Positions 1-5,547 of a stretch of DNA of 5,547 nt are shown here, one piece after another. The position numbers were made by a program, and so were the translations under genes. The notes under the pieces were generated by a model. The model saw only the letters and a list, made by a program, of their open reading frames with translations. It had not been told where the DNA came from and did no database searches. Origin of the DNA: Selenomonas sp. (GTDB lineage: Bacteria; Bacillota_C; Negativicutes; Selenomonadales; Selenomonadaceae). The first letter of the stretch is position 1, and each line of letters starts with the position of its first letter. The stretch lies in contig JAGAYB010000217.1 of assembly GCA_017940705.1 (NCBI GenBank), positions 1 through 5,547 of the forward strand, written 5' to 3'.

Positions 1-444
1 CAGGAATTCCTGCCCGGGGGCATTTACCGCCTCCGGCGCAATCAGCAGCGCTGCCGTACCGCCGTTCTCCACATAAGCACGAACCTTATCCAAACCGGGC
101 ACCCTGCTCAAATCACCTGTTACCAGCAAAACGCCACGGTAATTATCCTTTATCTCCACATCCTTATCATACACAGTGACGGATTGCGAACGTTTTTTCT
201 GCTGTGCAATCAGCTTGGACAAGCGATGTTCGGCAAAAACACTGGCAACATCCCTGCTATCGTAAATAATCAGGAAATTATCCCGTGACTCATCAAATTC
301 GTCCTTTTTATCCAAAACCGCCGGCACATTGACCAGATTTTTTACACTGTCCAGCTTCAGAAAGCCATCCATGCGGCTGAACTGAAAAAAACAGCCCAGC
401 AAAATAACAAAGGCGATTATGCCTGCAATTCCGCGTTTATCCAT
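1..444 (-). CDS. Membrane-anchored protein, N-terminal part (PelA-deacetylase/DUF2194-like), cut by window edge
   Basis: Partial gene: 148 codons are open from an ATG at 444 to the left edge with no stop. I chose this start because an AGGGGGG ribosome binding site (460-454) lies 9 nt upstream and the ORF begins inside the last codons of the pelE-like gene (8-nt overlap). The product opens MDKRG, then has one hydrophobic segment at residues about 5-21 and a soluble domain outside the membrane. That domain alternates strand-like and helical stretches (NFLIIYD at 56-62, GVLLVTGDL at 104-112, YVENGGTAALLIAP at 125-138), resembling a Rossmann or glutamine-amidotransferase-like fold. LLGC at residues 15-18 is a weak lipobox, but the Phe-Phe after it is unusual for a lipoprotein. 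In Gram-positive Pel clusters the gene after pelD-pelE encodes a PelA-type polysaccharide deacetylase, and DUF2194 proteins have a similar layout. The catalytic half would lie outside the window, so this identity is inferred mainly from position. Confidence 0.72.
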   Translation of the reverse strand, partial: MDKRGIAGIIAFVILLGCFFQFSRMDGFLKLDSVKNLVNVPAVLDKKDEFDESRDNFLIIYDSRDVASVFAEHRLSKLIAQQKKRSQSVTVYDKDVEIKDNYRGVLLVTGDLSRVPGLDKVRAYVENGGTAALLIAPEAVNAPGQEFL

Positions 445-1345
445 GCATTGCCGCCCCCCTGTTTATATCCTTATCCCAATAACGGATAGCTTTTAGCGCC
501 TCTTGGGACAGTTCAATAGGACAGGCCTTCAGCTCCCTGATTTTCTGCTGCAATTTTATCGGTTTGCGCCAGCTTTGATAAAGTTTTATATACATCATAA
601 AACTTTCCTCTTTGTTGGGGAAATGTTCCTTTAATTCCGCACAGACAAACTCTGCCTCAGCATAATTTGCTATGGACAGCAGCTGCTCGATTTCCTCGGT
701 ATAATATTCCAGCTTATCAGGGCACATCTTTTTCAGATAATCCAGCAGGCCAATGTAGTCTCCCTGTTTTTTTCGGTAGGTCACATGGTCAATAAATTTT
801 TTCTGTTCCAGATAACTTTTCAGCATTTGGGCATACTCTGCCAATAAATCCACATTCTCCTGCCCTTCGCCACTGATAATCATAGACTCCTTGGCAAACA
901 GTTCATTTTCCAGTTTTTCCATTCTGGCAGTCAGCATGGCCACTGCATAGTAGGCAATTTCTCTGTCCCTGTCATGCATGGCCATCTGCAGGATGCTCTC
1001 ATTATCCACCACAGCCTGCTTGATGGCATCGGTAAAATAATGGCGTTTCTTCTGCACGTCATCTACCAAAAAAGCATCATTCAAGGGGATAATATCCTCA
1101 TCCAGCTGGGTTCCCCGGAAAAAGGCTTCTGCCTCCTTTTCAATCTCCGGCTGATGTCCATCGGCCAAATCCAGCAAATAACAGCTAAGCCGATAGCCCA
1201 GCATCAGCAGTATACCGAAAACCGGTACAGCAAAGACGATAAGCGTCTCTGTCACCACATGCAGCCGGGGCTTACGCCGTATATTCCCGAGAAAATACAC
1301 CAGCGTCAGTACGGCATGCAGCAGGAAAAGTGCATAAAAATCCAT
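437..1345 (-). CDS. pelE: PelE-like inner-membrane protein with helical-repeat cytoplasmic domain
   Basis: A 302-residue protein. Two hydrophobic segments lie at residues about 3-20 and 29-52, separated by a short basic loop (NIRRKPRLH) that suggests a cytoplasmic turn. A largely helical soluble region follows. The conserved-looking part is IPLNDAFLVDD (86-96), an RR/KKR-type basic stretch, and DRDREIAYYAVAML (125-138), which matches the 'D-x-E-x-x-x-YA' pattern I associate with PelE. Residues about 165-260 look like TPR-type helical hairpins. PelE is a scaffold of the Pel polysaccharide synthase complex with PelD, PelF and PelG; no enzymatic activity is expected. The ATG shares its A with the TGA of the PelD-like gene (TGATG), so translation is probably coupled. 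GAGG (1359-1356) and GGTGG (1354-1350) upstream could serve as ribosome binding sites. The family call rests on layout, weak motifs and the PelD neighbour; sequence conservation in PelE is generally low. Confidence 0.8.
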   Translation of the reverse strand: MDFYALFLLHAVLTLVYFLGNIRRKPRLHVVTETLIVFAVPVFGILLMLGYRLSCYLLDLADGHQPEIEKEAEAFFRGTQLDEDIIPLNDAFLVDDVQKKRHYFTDAIKQAVVDNESILQMAMHDRDREIAYYAVAMLTARMEKLENELFAKESMIISGEGQENVDLLAEYAQMLKSYLEQKKFIDHVTYRKKQGDYIGLLDYLKKMCPDKLEYYTEEIEQLLSIANYAEAEFVCAELKEHFPNKEESFMMYIKLYQSWRKPIKLQQKIRELKACPIELSQEALKAIRYWDKDINRGAAMHG

Positions 1346-3447
1346 CAGTCCACCGCCTCACATACAACCGTGGCTACGCCGGCGCCATGTAAGCGCTCCT
1401 GTACCATGGCCGTAACTGTCTCACCAGCATCAGGCAGCAGGATATAAACGCCGTTATTGCCCAGCCCCACAAAATCCTCGTTACGGATAACATGGCTGAG
1501 CCGGGCATCAAGGCCAGCATAGTCAAGACTTGACATGTCAACCTTAAGCACAGCCACCGGAAAATCTCCCTGCAGGCTGCGCCGGTTTTCCAAGTCCTTG
1601 ATGATTTTCTGAAATTCTTCTGTCTGCAAAATACGTGTACCGGACACAAACCGCTTTTCCTGCACAGTCTGCTCATAGCGGTAAGCTCTGGCCATAGAAG
1701 CAGAAATCAACCGTGTGGTAATGGACAAAAGATTCTGCTGATAAAGGCTCCACTGTTCAAAGCCTAAACCGTAAATCGTGATTACGGCAATAACATTATC
1801 CTGATGAACAATCGGTGCTGCTAAATCCGGCGTGTCTTTAACCAATTCCCGATTGACAAAAACCGTATGCTCCTGCAACAAGCTCTGCAAATAAGGATAA
1901 TCAGCTACACGCAAAGAACGTGGCTGCCGGGCGGCAAGTTTGCCCATGCGGACTTTCTGCCGCAGATAATAGCCATCTGCACCGACCACATATATAGCTA
2001 TATTGTCCACTGACAGTATCTGTGCCGTTACTTCTGCCGCCCGGTTGAAGATATTTTCCGGCTCGATGCTGTCCAGCCGTTTGATAATGCGGTAAAGACG
2101 ACCGATACTGTCATCGGAGTTGACAATCTGCCGGTAAAGCTTGTCCTTAACCGCTAAATTTTCCTCATACAGGCCGCGCAAAAAATTTTGCCGTTCAGCA
2201 GTCTGGCGCTTATGCCATGCCATGGACTCCTGTTCAAAGCGCCGGGCATCAGCAAAATAGCCAGTCAGCGCCGCCGTAAACAGGTAAGCCGTGACATGCA
2301 GAATATTTTCCGGTACATAGGTAAGGGAAATAACCTCTCCGCCGCGCGCCAGAGAAGCTGCAATAAAGATAACTATAGATATCGCCATGGCGATAAAGGC
2401 CTGCCGCTTGCCATAGAGCAGGCCCATCGTTCCAATATAGACAAAATTGACATCCAGCTGTGTCTGGGGATTTATCGTTGTACCATGCTGCCAGCAGGTA
2501 ATACCAGCCATCAGCACAGCTCCAACGATATTTTCCAGATATGGGATGCAGGCCTTATACCTTGTCCGCCAACGGATATTGCGGAAGCGTTTCTGCGCTT
2601 CTAGCCGGTCAGCCTCCACCTTTGCCTGAATGTAATTCCATGTCTCGGCCAAGGCTTCCTTTCTGCCGTATTTCAGCTGCCAGCCCAGTTCATGCTGCGC
2701 CGCTTTGCTTTCCAATACAGGCTGCACATAGGGAAAAGACTTAAAATTATGCGCCCCGTCATAGATGCCCGGCAAATCTGTCACTTCTTTTATCCATGAC
2801 GCAAAGGCACTTGCTGTCAGGCCCACGCCAGTACCCAGATTAAGTTCCTCGCCCTGACAGCCGCGAGCCACCGCCCGATAAATGCCGTACACAGCATCAG
2901 CTGAATACAAAAAATCCCGAGGCGTAGTTTCATCGTCCATGCGGGGTAAAATTTCTTTTTTGATACTTGCATACAAGGTACGAGCCACCAGTCCGTCCTT
3001 AGGGCTGCTGTCCGGACCGTAAACTTCCGGCAGGCGCAGAATGGTCACAGGCACAACAGCCCATTCCGACCATGCCTTAACCGCCTTTTCGGCTACCAGC
3101 GCCATACCATCGGCAGCACGCTCTGCCGCCTCGCCTTTCACGGCAGCGGCAGTGGAGATGAAATAGACAGACTCCACCTCATATTCATAGGCCAGCGCCA
3201 AAATATCGGCCAGCCGCTGCAAAGCGTCAATGCGTTCTGCAGCCAGCCGTTCTGCCGGCCATACATAAATAAGCAAAGGAATATTATGGATGCGCAAAGT
3301 CTCTCTGGTCTGCTCCAATGAGCCTGTTGCACTAAAAAACTCCCAATTTTCCTTAACAAACAAACGCGCCAGCTGATTATGCCAAAAAGGTCTTGCCCCT
3401 GTCAGCATAACCTTGCGCTTTAGCTGATTTCCCTGCTTTTCAGCCAT
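1345..3447 (-). CDS. pelD: PelD-like c-di-GMP receptor with N-terminal SDR/epimerase-like domain
   Basis: A 700-residue multidomain membrane protein. Residues about 10-280 form an extended-SDR (NAD-dependent epimerase) domain, seen from VMLTGAR (13-19), ILRLPEVYGP (136-145), PRDFLYSADAVYGIY (176-190) and LNLGTG (202-207). Four hydrophobic segments follow (about 303-320, 332-346, 350-366, 378-397), then a helical linker (402-445), a GAF domain (about 455-590) and a degenerate GGDEF domain (about 605-700). The GGDEF motif is replaced by NNGVY (664-668), but the RxxD inhibitory site is kept as RNED (655-658). PelD in Pseudomonas and Bacillus binds c-di-GMP at such a site and activates Pel synthesis through PelF and PelE. 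The SDR domain lacks the GxxGxxG loop and the catalytic Tyr of YxxxK (Leu117; Lys121 kept), so it is probably not an active epimerase. The ATG start has GGGGAG 7 nt upstream. The gene lies 18 nt after holA with no terminator between. Confidence 0.9.
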   Translation of the reverse strand: MAEKQGNQLKRKVMLTGARPFWHNQLARLFVKENWEFFSATGSLEQTRETLRIHNIPLLIYVWPAERLAAERIDALQRLADILALAYEYEVESVYFISTAAAVKGEAAERAADGMALVAEKAVKAWSEWAVVPVTILRLPEVYGPDSSPKDGLVARTLYASIKKEILPRMDDETTPRDFLYSADAVYGIYRAVARGCQGEELNLGTGVGLTASAFASWIKEVTDLPGIYDGAHNFKSFPYVQPVLESKAAQHELGWQLKYGRKEALAETWNYIQAKVEADRLEAQKRFRNIRWRTRYKACIPYLENIVGAVLMAGITCWQHGTTINPQTQLDVNFVYIGTMGLLYGKRQAFIAMAISIVIFIAASLARGGEVISLTYVPENILHVTAYLFTAALTGYFADARRFEQESMAWHKRQTAERQNFLRGLYEENLAVKDKLYRQIVNSDDSIGRLYRIIKRLDSIEPENIFNRAAEVTAQILSVDNIAIYVVGADGYYLRQKVRMGKLAARQPRSLRVADYPYLQSLLQEHTVFVNRELVKDTPDLAAPIVHQDNVIAVITIYGLGFEQWSLYQQNLLSITTRLISASMARAYRYEQTVQEKRFVSGTRILQTEEFQKIIKDLENRRSLQGDFPVAVLKVDMSSLDYAGLDARLSHVIRNEDFVGLGNNGVYILLPDAGETVTAMVQERLHGAGVATVVCEAVD

Positions 3448-3454
3448 AAATATA

Positions 3455-3460
3455 CTCCCC
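3455..3460 (-). promoter_or_regulatory. Ribosome binding site of the pelD-like gene
   Basis: GGGGAG on the minus strand lies 7 nt before the ATG at 3447. It sits in the 18-nt gap after the holA stop and fixes the start of the 700-residue protein. The gap is too short for a full promoter or a terminator, which supports read-through from holA. Confidence 0.75.
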
Positions 3461-3465
3461 TTTAC

Positions 3466-4512
3466 CTACGCTGTCCCACGGCATAGGTCTATCACCACAT
3501 GTTCCAGAACTTCCTCTCCTGCCTGTCCTGTTTTTAAAAGATAATCTGCATCTATCAGTTCCAGCATATTGCGTTTCAGCACAGCTGACGGAAACTGCAT
3601 CGCTGCCCGTCCCAGCTTCTCCGCAATAAAGGGATTAAGCTCCAAGGGCTTAGCCAAAGCCTTGCCCCGTATTCCCTGCTCCTGCAGGACGCGTGCCTGC
3701 CACAGCTGCCGCACATGACGTGTGAGCAAGGCCAGTATCATGGTAAAATATGTACCATCATTAAGCTGCCGCCGCAAAAGCTGTAAAGCCTTTTTGGTTT
3801 TTCTCTCGCTGATAGCGTCCAGCAAGGCAAAGGCCGATACCTCCGGCAGCCCGGCAAAAACCTTGGTAAGCATTTCTTTCGTTATCCGCCTGTCACTGGT
3901 GAACAGGTTGAGCTTATCAAACTCCTTGTCCAGAAATTCCAAAGATATAGTCTTCATTGTGCTAACGACGCCGCTAAAATACGCCATCGCCTCCCTGTCC
4001 ATATCTTTATTCAGTGATTGCAGCTTGCCCTGCAGCCAGTCATTTATATTCCATGCCCTGATGGCCTCGGCCTCCAGCACTGCCCCGTATTTTTCGATGA
4101 CCTTGTAAATCTTGCGCCGTTTATCAGCCTTGTCACTCTGCAAAAAGATAACATAGCTGTACTCCGGCATATCCGCTAAGGTTGTAAACAACCGTTCCAG
4201 TTTTTTGTCCTTGGCAGATTTCTTATTCTCACCTTCATCTTTTTTCTCCTTAAACAGGCTGGTATCCTGCAAGAGCAGCACATTTTTACTAGAAAAAAAC
4301 GGTGCTGTTTCGATAAGCCCCGTCAGGTCATCCGTATCAATAGCTCCCGTCAGCTTCTGCACCGCATCAGCCTGTTCCTGCGGGCTGGTAAACAGCCGCC
4401 CCAAAATACTTTCACGGGCTTTATCTATATAATAACGTTCTTCGCCAGCCAGTAAATAGACATGCTTTAGTCCGTCTTTTTGCAGACTGGCCATAAACTC
4501 GCCAAATTTCAC
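3466..4512 (-). CDS. holA: DNA polymerase III subunit delta
   Basis: A 348-residue protein, the usual length for HolA (about 330-350). Delta is the wrench of the clamp-loader complex: it binds and opens the beta sliding clamp so it can be loaded on primed DNA. Diagnostic stretches are HVYLLAGEERYYIDKARESI (17-36; the degenerate P-loop region of the AAA+-like domain), FFSSKNVLLLQD (72-83), SYVIFLQSDKADKRRKIYK (119-137), and the C-terminal collar-domain segment LLTRHVRQLWQARVL (262-276) with AKPLELNPFIAEKL (287-300). A lysine-rich insert at about 88-104 is more charged than usual. The start is GTG at 4512, supported by AGAGG 8 nt upstream; an ATG at 4519 is out of frame and only 1 nt from that site. 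In many Firmicutes holA sits near comEC and rpsT; here it is followed directly by Pel genes. Confidence 0.95.
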   Translation of the reverse strand: MKFGEFMASLQKDGLKHVYLLAGEERYYIDKARESILGRLFTSPQEQADAVQKLTGAIDTDDLTGLIETAPFFSSKNVLLLQDTSLFKEKKDEGENKKSAKDKKLERLFTTLADMPEYSYVIFLQSDKADKRRKIYKVIEKYGAVLEAEAIRAWNINDWLQGKLQSLNKDMDREAMAYFSGVVSTMKTISLEFLDKEFDKLNLFTSDRRITKEMLTKVFAGLPEVSAFALLDAISERKTKKALQLLRRQLNDGTYFTMILALLTRHVRQLWQARVLQEQGIRGKALAKPLELNPFIAEKLGRAAMQFPSAVLKRNMLELIDADYLLKTGQAGEEVLEHVVIDLCRGTA

Positions 4513-4520
4513 TTTTCATA

Positions 4521-4525
4521 CCTCT
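4521..4525 (-). promoter_or_regulatory. Ribosome binding site deciding the GTG start of holA
   Basis: AGAGG on the minus strand lies 8 nt before GTG at 4512. The out-of-frame ATG at 4519 begins 1 nt after it, too close for efficient initiation, so the GTG is preferred. The GTG frame also encodes the expected delta N-terminus. Confidence 0.7.
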
Positions 4526-4545
4526 GATTGTAAAGATTATTTATT

Positions 4546-4576
4546 ATTATAACATAACGCCTTTACCAAACGTAAA
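4546..4576 (-). promoter_or_regulatory. Predicted sigma-A-type promoter of holA (and probably the Pel genes)
   Basis: On the minus strand a perfect TATAAT (4551-4546) is preceded by TGT (4554-4552), giving an extended -10 element. A weak -35-like TTTACG (4576-4571) sits 19 nt upstream; with an extended -10 a poor -35 is tolerated. The DNA further upstream is AT-rich, with a run of eight T on the minus strand at 4588-4581 or thereabouts, which could act as an UP-like element. Transcription would start near 4539, leaving a leader of about 27 nt that contains the holA ribosome binding site. No operator or riboswitch is visible in so short a leader. Confidence 0.65.
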
Positions 4577-4598
4577 ACAAAAAAAATTTACAGCATAC

Positions 4599-4659
4599 AA
4601 AAAACCTCCCTGCCGGGGATAACTTACCTAAACGAAAGAAAGTCATTCCCGGCAGGGAG
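4599..4659 (-). terminator. Rho-independent terminator of the manA-like gene
   Basis: Perfect 12-bp arms CTCCCTGCCGGG and CCCGGCAGGGAG occupy 4648-4659 and 4606-4617. After one A-C mismatch the stem continues inward for 7 more pairs (4640-4646 with 4619-4625, one G-U), leaving a 14-nt loop. On the minus strand the hairpin is followed by GG and six T (4604-4599). There is no T tract on the plus-strand side, so it works for minus-strand transcripts only. It lies about 40 nt after the manA stop and insulates holA from manA. Confidence 0.9.
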
Positions 4660-4699
4660 AGCGTCTTTGTATATCTTATAACTGATAATCCGTTTGCTT

Positions 4700-5547
4700 T
4701 CACACTTTACTCAAAATAAATTCTGCCTGTCCCTGCAGCTGATAAGTGCCCAGTCCAGCCGGAACAAACACTGTCCTGCCCTTATCAATGGTAAGGCTTT
4801 CCTCATTGCCTGTCAGCTTCAATGCTCCATCCAGCACGGTCAGACAATGGAAGGAATCCTCTCCGGCGTACATGGCACTATTTCCATGCAAAGCTCCATG
4901 ATATACCTTAAAATACTTGCACTGTGCCAAAAGCTTTATATCCATAGCAGGGAACAGGTCTATATCAACCATTTTTTCTGCCGTACCTTCCGGCACTTCC
5001 AGCCTGGTCACAGCCAAAGCCCGGTCAATATGCAGCTGCCGCGGCTTGCCATCCTTGCCCACGCGGCCATAGTCATAGACGCGATAGGTCAGATTGGAGC
5101 TTTGCTGTACCTCATAAATCAAAATGCCGCTGCCAATGGCATGCAGGGTGCCTGCCTTGATGAAGAACACATCGCCTTTTTTCACCGGCACCTTGTTGCA
5201 GACTTCAAGCAGCGTGTTATCCTCAATACGCCGCTGAAATTCTTCCCTGCTGATTTCCTGCTGAAAGCCATAGATAAGGCTGGCACCGGGTTCAGCATCC
5301 ACCACATACCACATTTCCGTCTTGCCCTGCTCGCCTTCCTCTCGCAGAGCATATTCATCATCGGGATGCACCTGCACAGACAGCTCACCTTTGGCATCAA
5401 TAAATTTAATCAGCAGAGGAAAATACTCCATAGACTGTGCTTTCGTGCCGAGCATAGCCTTGCCTGCGCCGGACAAAACATCAGCCAGCGTACGGCCTTT
5501 GGCTTCGCCGCTGTCCACTATGCTGAGCCCGGCTTCATGGCAGGAAA
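4700..5547 (-). CDS. manA: Type I mannose-6-phosphate isomerase (cupin), 5' end cut by window edge
   Basis: Interconverts fructose 6-phosphate and mannose 6-phosphate in the cytoplasm, a zinc-dependent step feeding mannose use or GDP-mannose synthesis. The frame is open from the right edge to the TGA at 4700-4702. The in-frame GTG at 5518 is not the true start: the codons upstream still read as the conserved family sequence (PCHEAGLSIVDSGEAKG across the GTG), and Firmicute ManA proteins are usually about 310-320 residues, so roughly 30 residues are missing. Counting from the GTG codon, metal ligands are visible as His51 in QVHPDDEYA, Glu68 in GKTEMWY and His126 in AGTLHAIGSG, and the catalytic arginine is probably Arg146 in TYRVYDYGR. 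The C-terminal cupin ends at GRTVFVPAGLGTY and ILSKV. It is separated from holA by a terminator, so a role in the exopolysaccharide pathway is not supported by the operon structure. Confidence 0.94.
   Translation of the reverse strand, partial: SCHEAGLSIVDSGEAKGRTLADVLSGAGKAMLGTKAQSMEYFPLLIKFIDAKGELSVQVHPDDEYALREEGEQGKTEMWYVVDAEPGASLIYGFQQEISREEFQRRIEDNTLLEVCNKVPVKKGDVFFIKAGTLHAIGSGILIYEVQQSSNLTYRVYDYGRVGKDGKPRQLHIDRALAVTRLEVPEGTAEKMVDIDLFPAMDIKLLAQCKYFKVYHGALHGNSAMYAGEDSFHCLTVLDGALKLTGNEESLTIDKGRTVFVPAGLGTYQLQGQAEFILSKV

Noticed and set aside
974..1447. 157-codon plus-strand ORF opposite the pelE-like gene and the end of pelD
   Set aside because: It lies fully antisense to two well-supported genes, has a low-complexity composition with many His and Gln residues, resembles no family I know, and has no convincing ribosome binding site.
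2188..2744. Three overlapping plus-strand ORFs opposite the transmembrane and SDR-linker region of pelD
   Set aside because: They are antisense shadows of a long continuous domain protein; they overlap each other in different frames and look rich in Cys, Ser and Arg, as is typical of non-coding frames.
3722..4432. Two serine-rich plus-strand ORFs opposite holA
   Set aside because: They are antisense shadows of holA; the Ser and Leu bias arises from reading lysine- and glutamate-rich codons backwards.
4572..4591. Short inverted repeat GTAAA...TTTAC around an A-rich run, as a possible operator
   Set aside because: The arms are only 5 bp and sit in AT-rich DNA where such matches arise by chance; no second copy is seen.
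5182..5400. 72-codon minus-strand ORF inside manA
   Set aside because: It is out of frame within conserved manA sequence carrying metal-ligand motifs, and is rich in Cys, Arg and Met with no family resemblance.
4700..5518. Treating GTG at 5518 as the true manA start
   Set aside because: The frame stays open to the window edge, and the upstream residues continue the conserved family sequence, so the gene starts outside the window.

Overview
The window is a chromosomal stretch in which every supported gene lies on the minus strand, so transcription runs from position 5547 toward 1. In that order it holds: the 3' part of a type I mannose-6-phosphate isomerase gene (manA-like, cut by the right edge); a strong intrinsic terminator; a short AT-rich intergenic region with an extended -10 promoter; holA (DNA polymerase III delta subunit, GTG start); and three tightly packed genes that look like the start of a Pel-type exopolysaccharide cluster. 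These are a PelD-like c-di-GMP receptor with an extra N-terminal SDR/epimerase-like domain, a PelE-like membrane protein, and the N-terminal 148 residues of a membrane-anchored protein cut by the left edge. The last is probably the PelA-deacetylase/DUF2194-type partner.

Organism: the mix of Firmicute-style ManA and HolA, strong GGAGG-like ribosome binding sites, medium G+C by eye and a PelD-type GAF/degenerate-GGDEF protein suggests a Firmicute, possibly a diderm Negativicute (Selenomonas-like). This is an impression from protein wording, not a search result.

How the parts fit: manA ends in its own terminator, so it is a separate unit. The promoter at about 4546-4576 should drive holA. No terminator is visible between holA and pelD (18-nt gap), pelD and pelE share one base, and pelE overlaps the next gene by 8 nt. 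The simplest reading is one holA-pelD-pelE-(pelA-like) transcript continuing past the left edge, where the glycosyltransferase PelF and the membrane protein PelG would be expected. In known Pel systems PelD, PelE, PelF and PelG form an inner-membrane synthase complex that c-di-GMP switches on through PelD.

The most interesting object is the 700-residue PelD-like protein. Its C-terminal GGDEF domain has lost the catalytic motif (NNGVY in its place) but keeps an RxxD inhibitory-site motif (RNED, residues 655-658), as expected of a c-di-GMP receptor. Its N-terminal SDR domain keeps the substrate-side motifs but has lost the glycine-rich loop and the catalytic tyrosine, so it looks like a pseudoenzyme fused to the receptor. 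No RNA genes, mobile elements, CRISPR arrays or large repeats were found.
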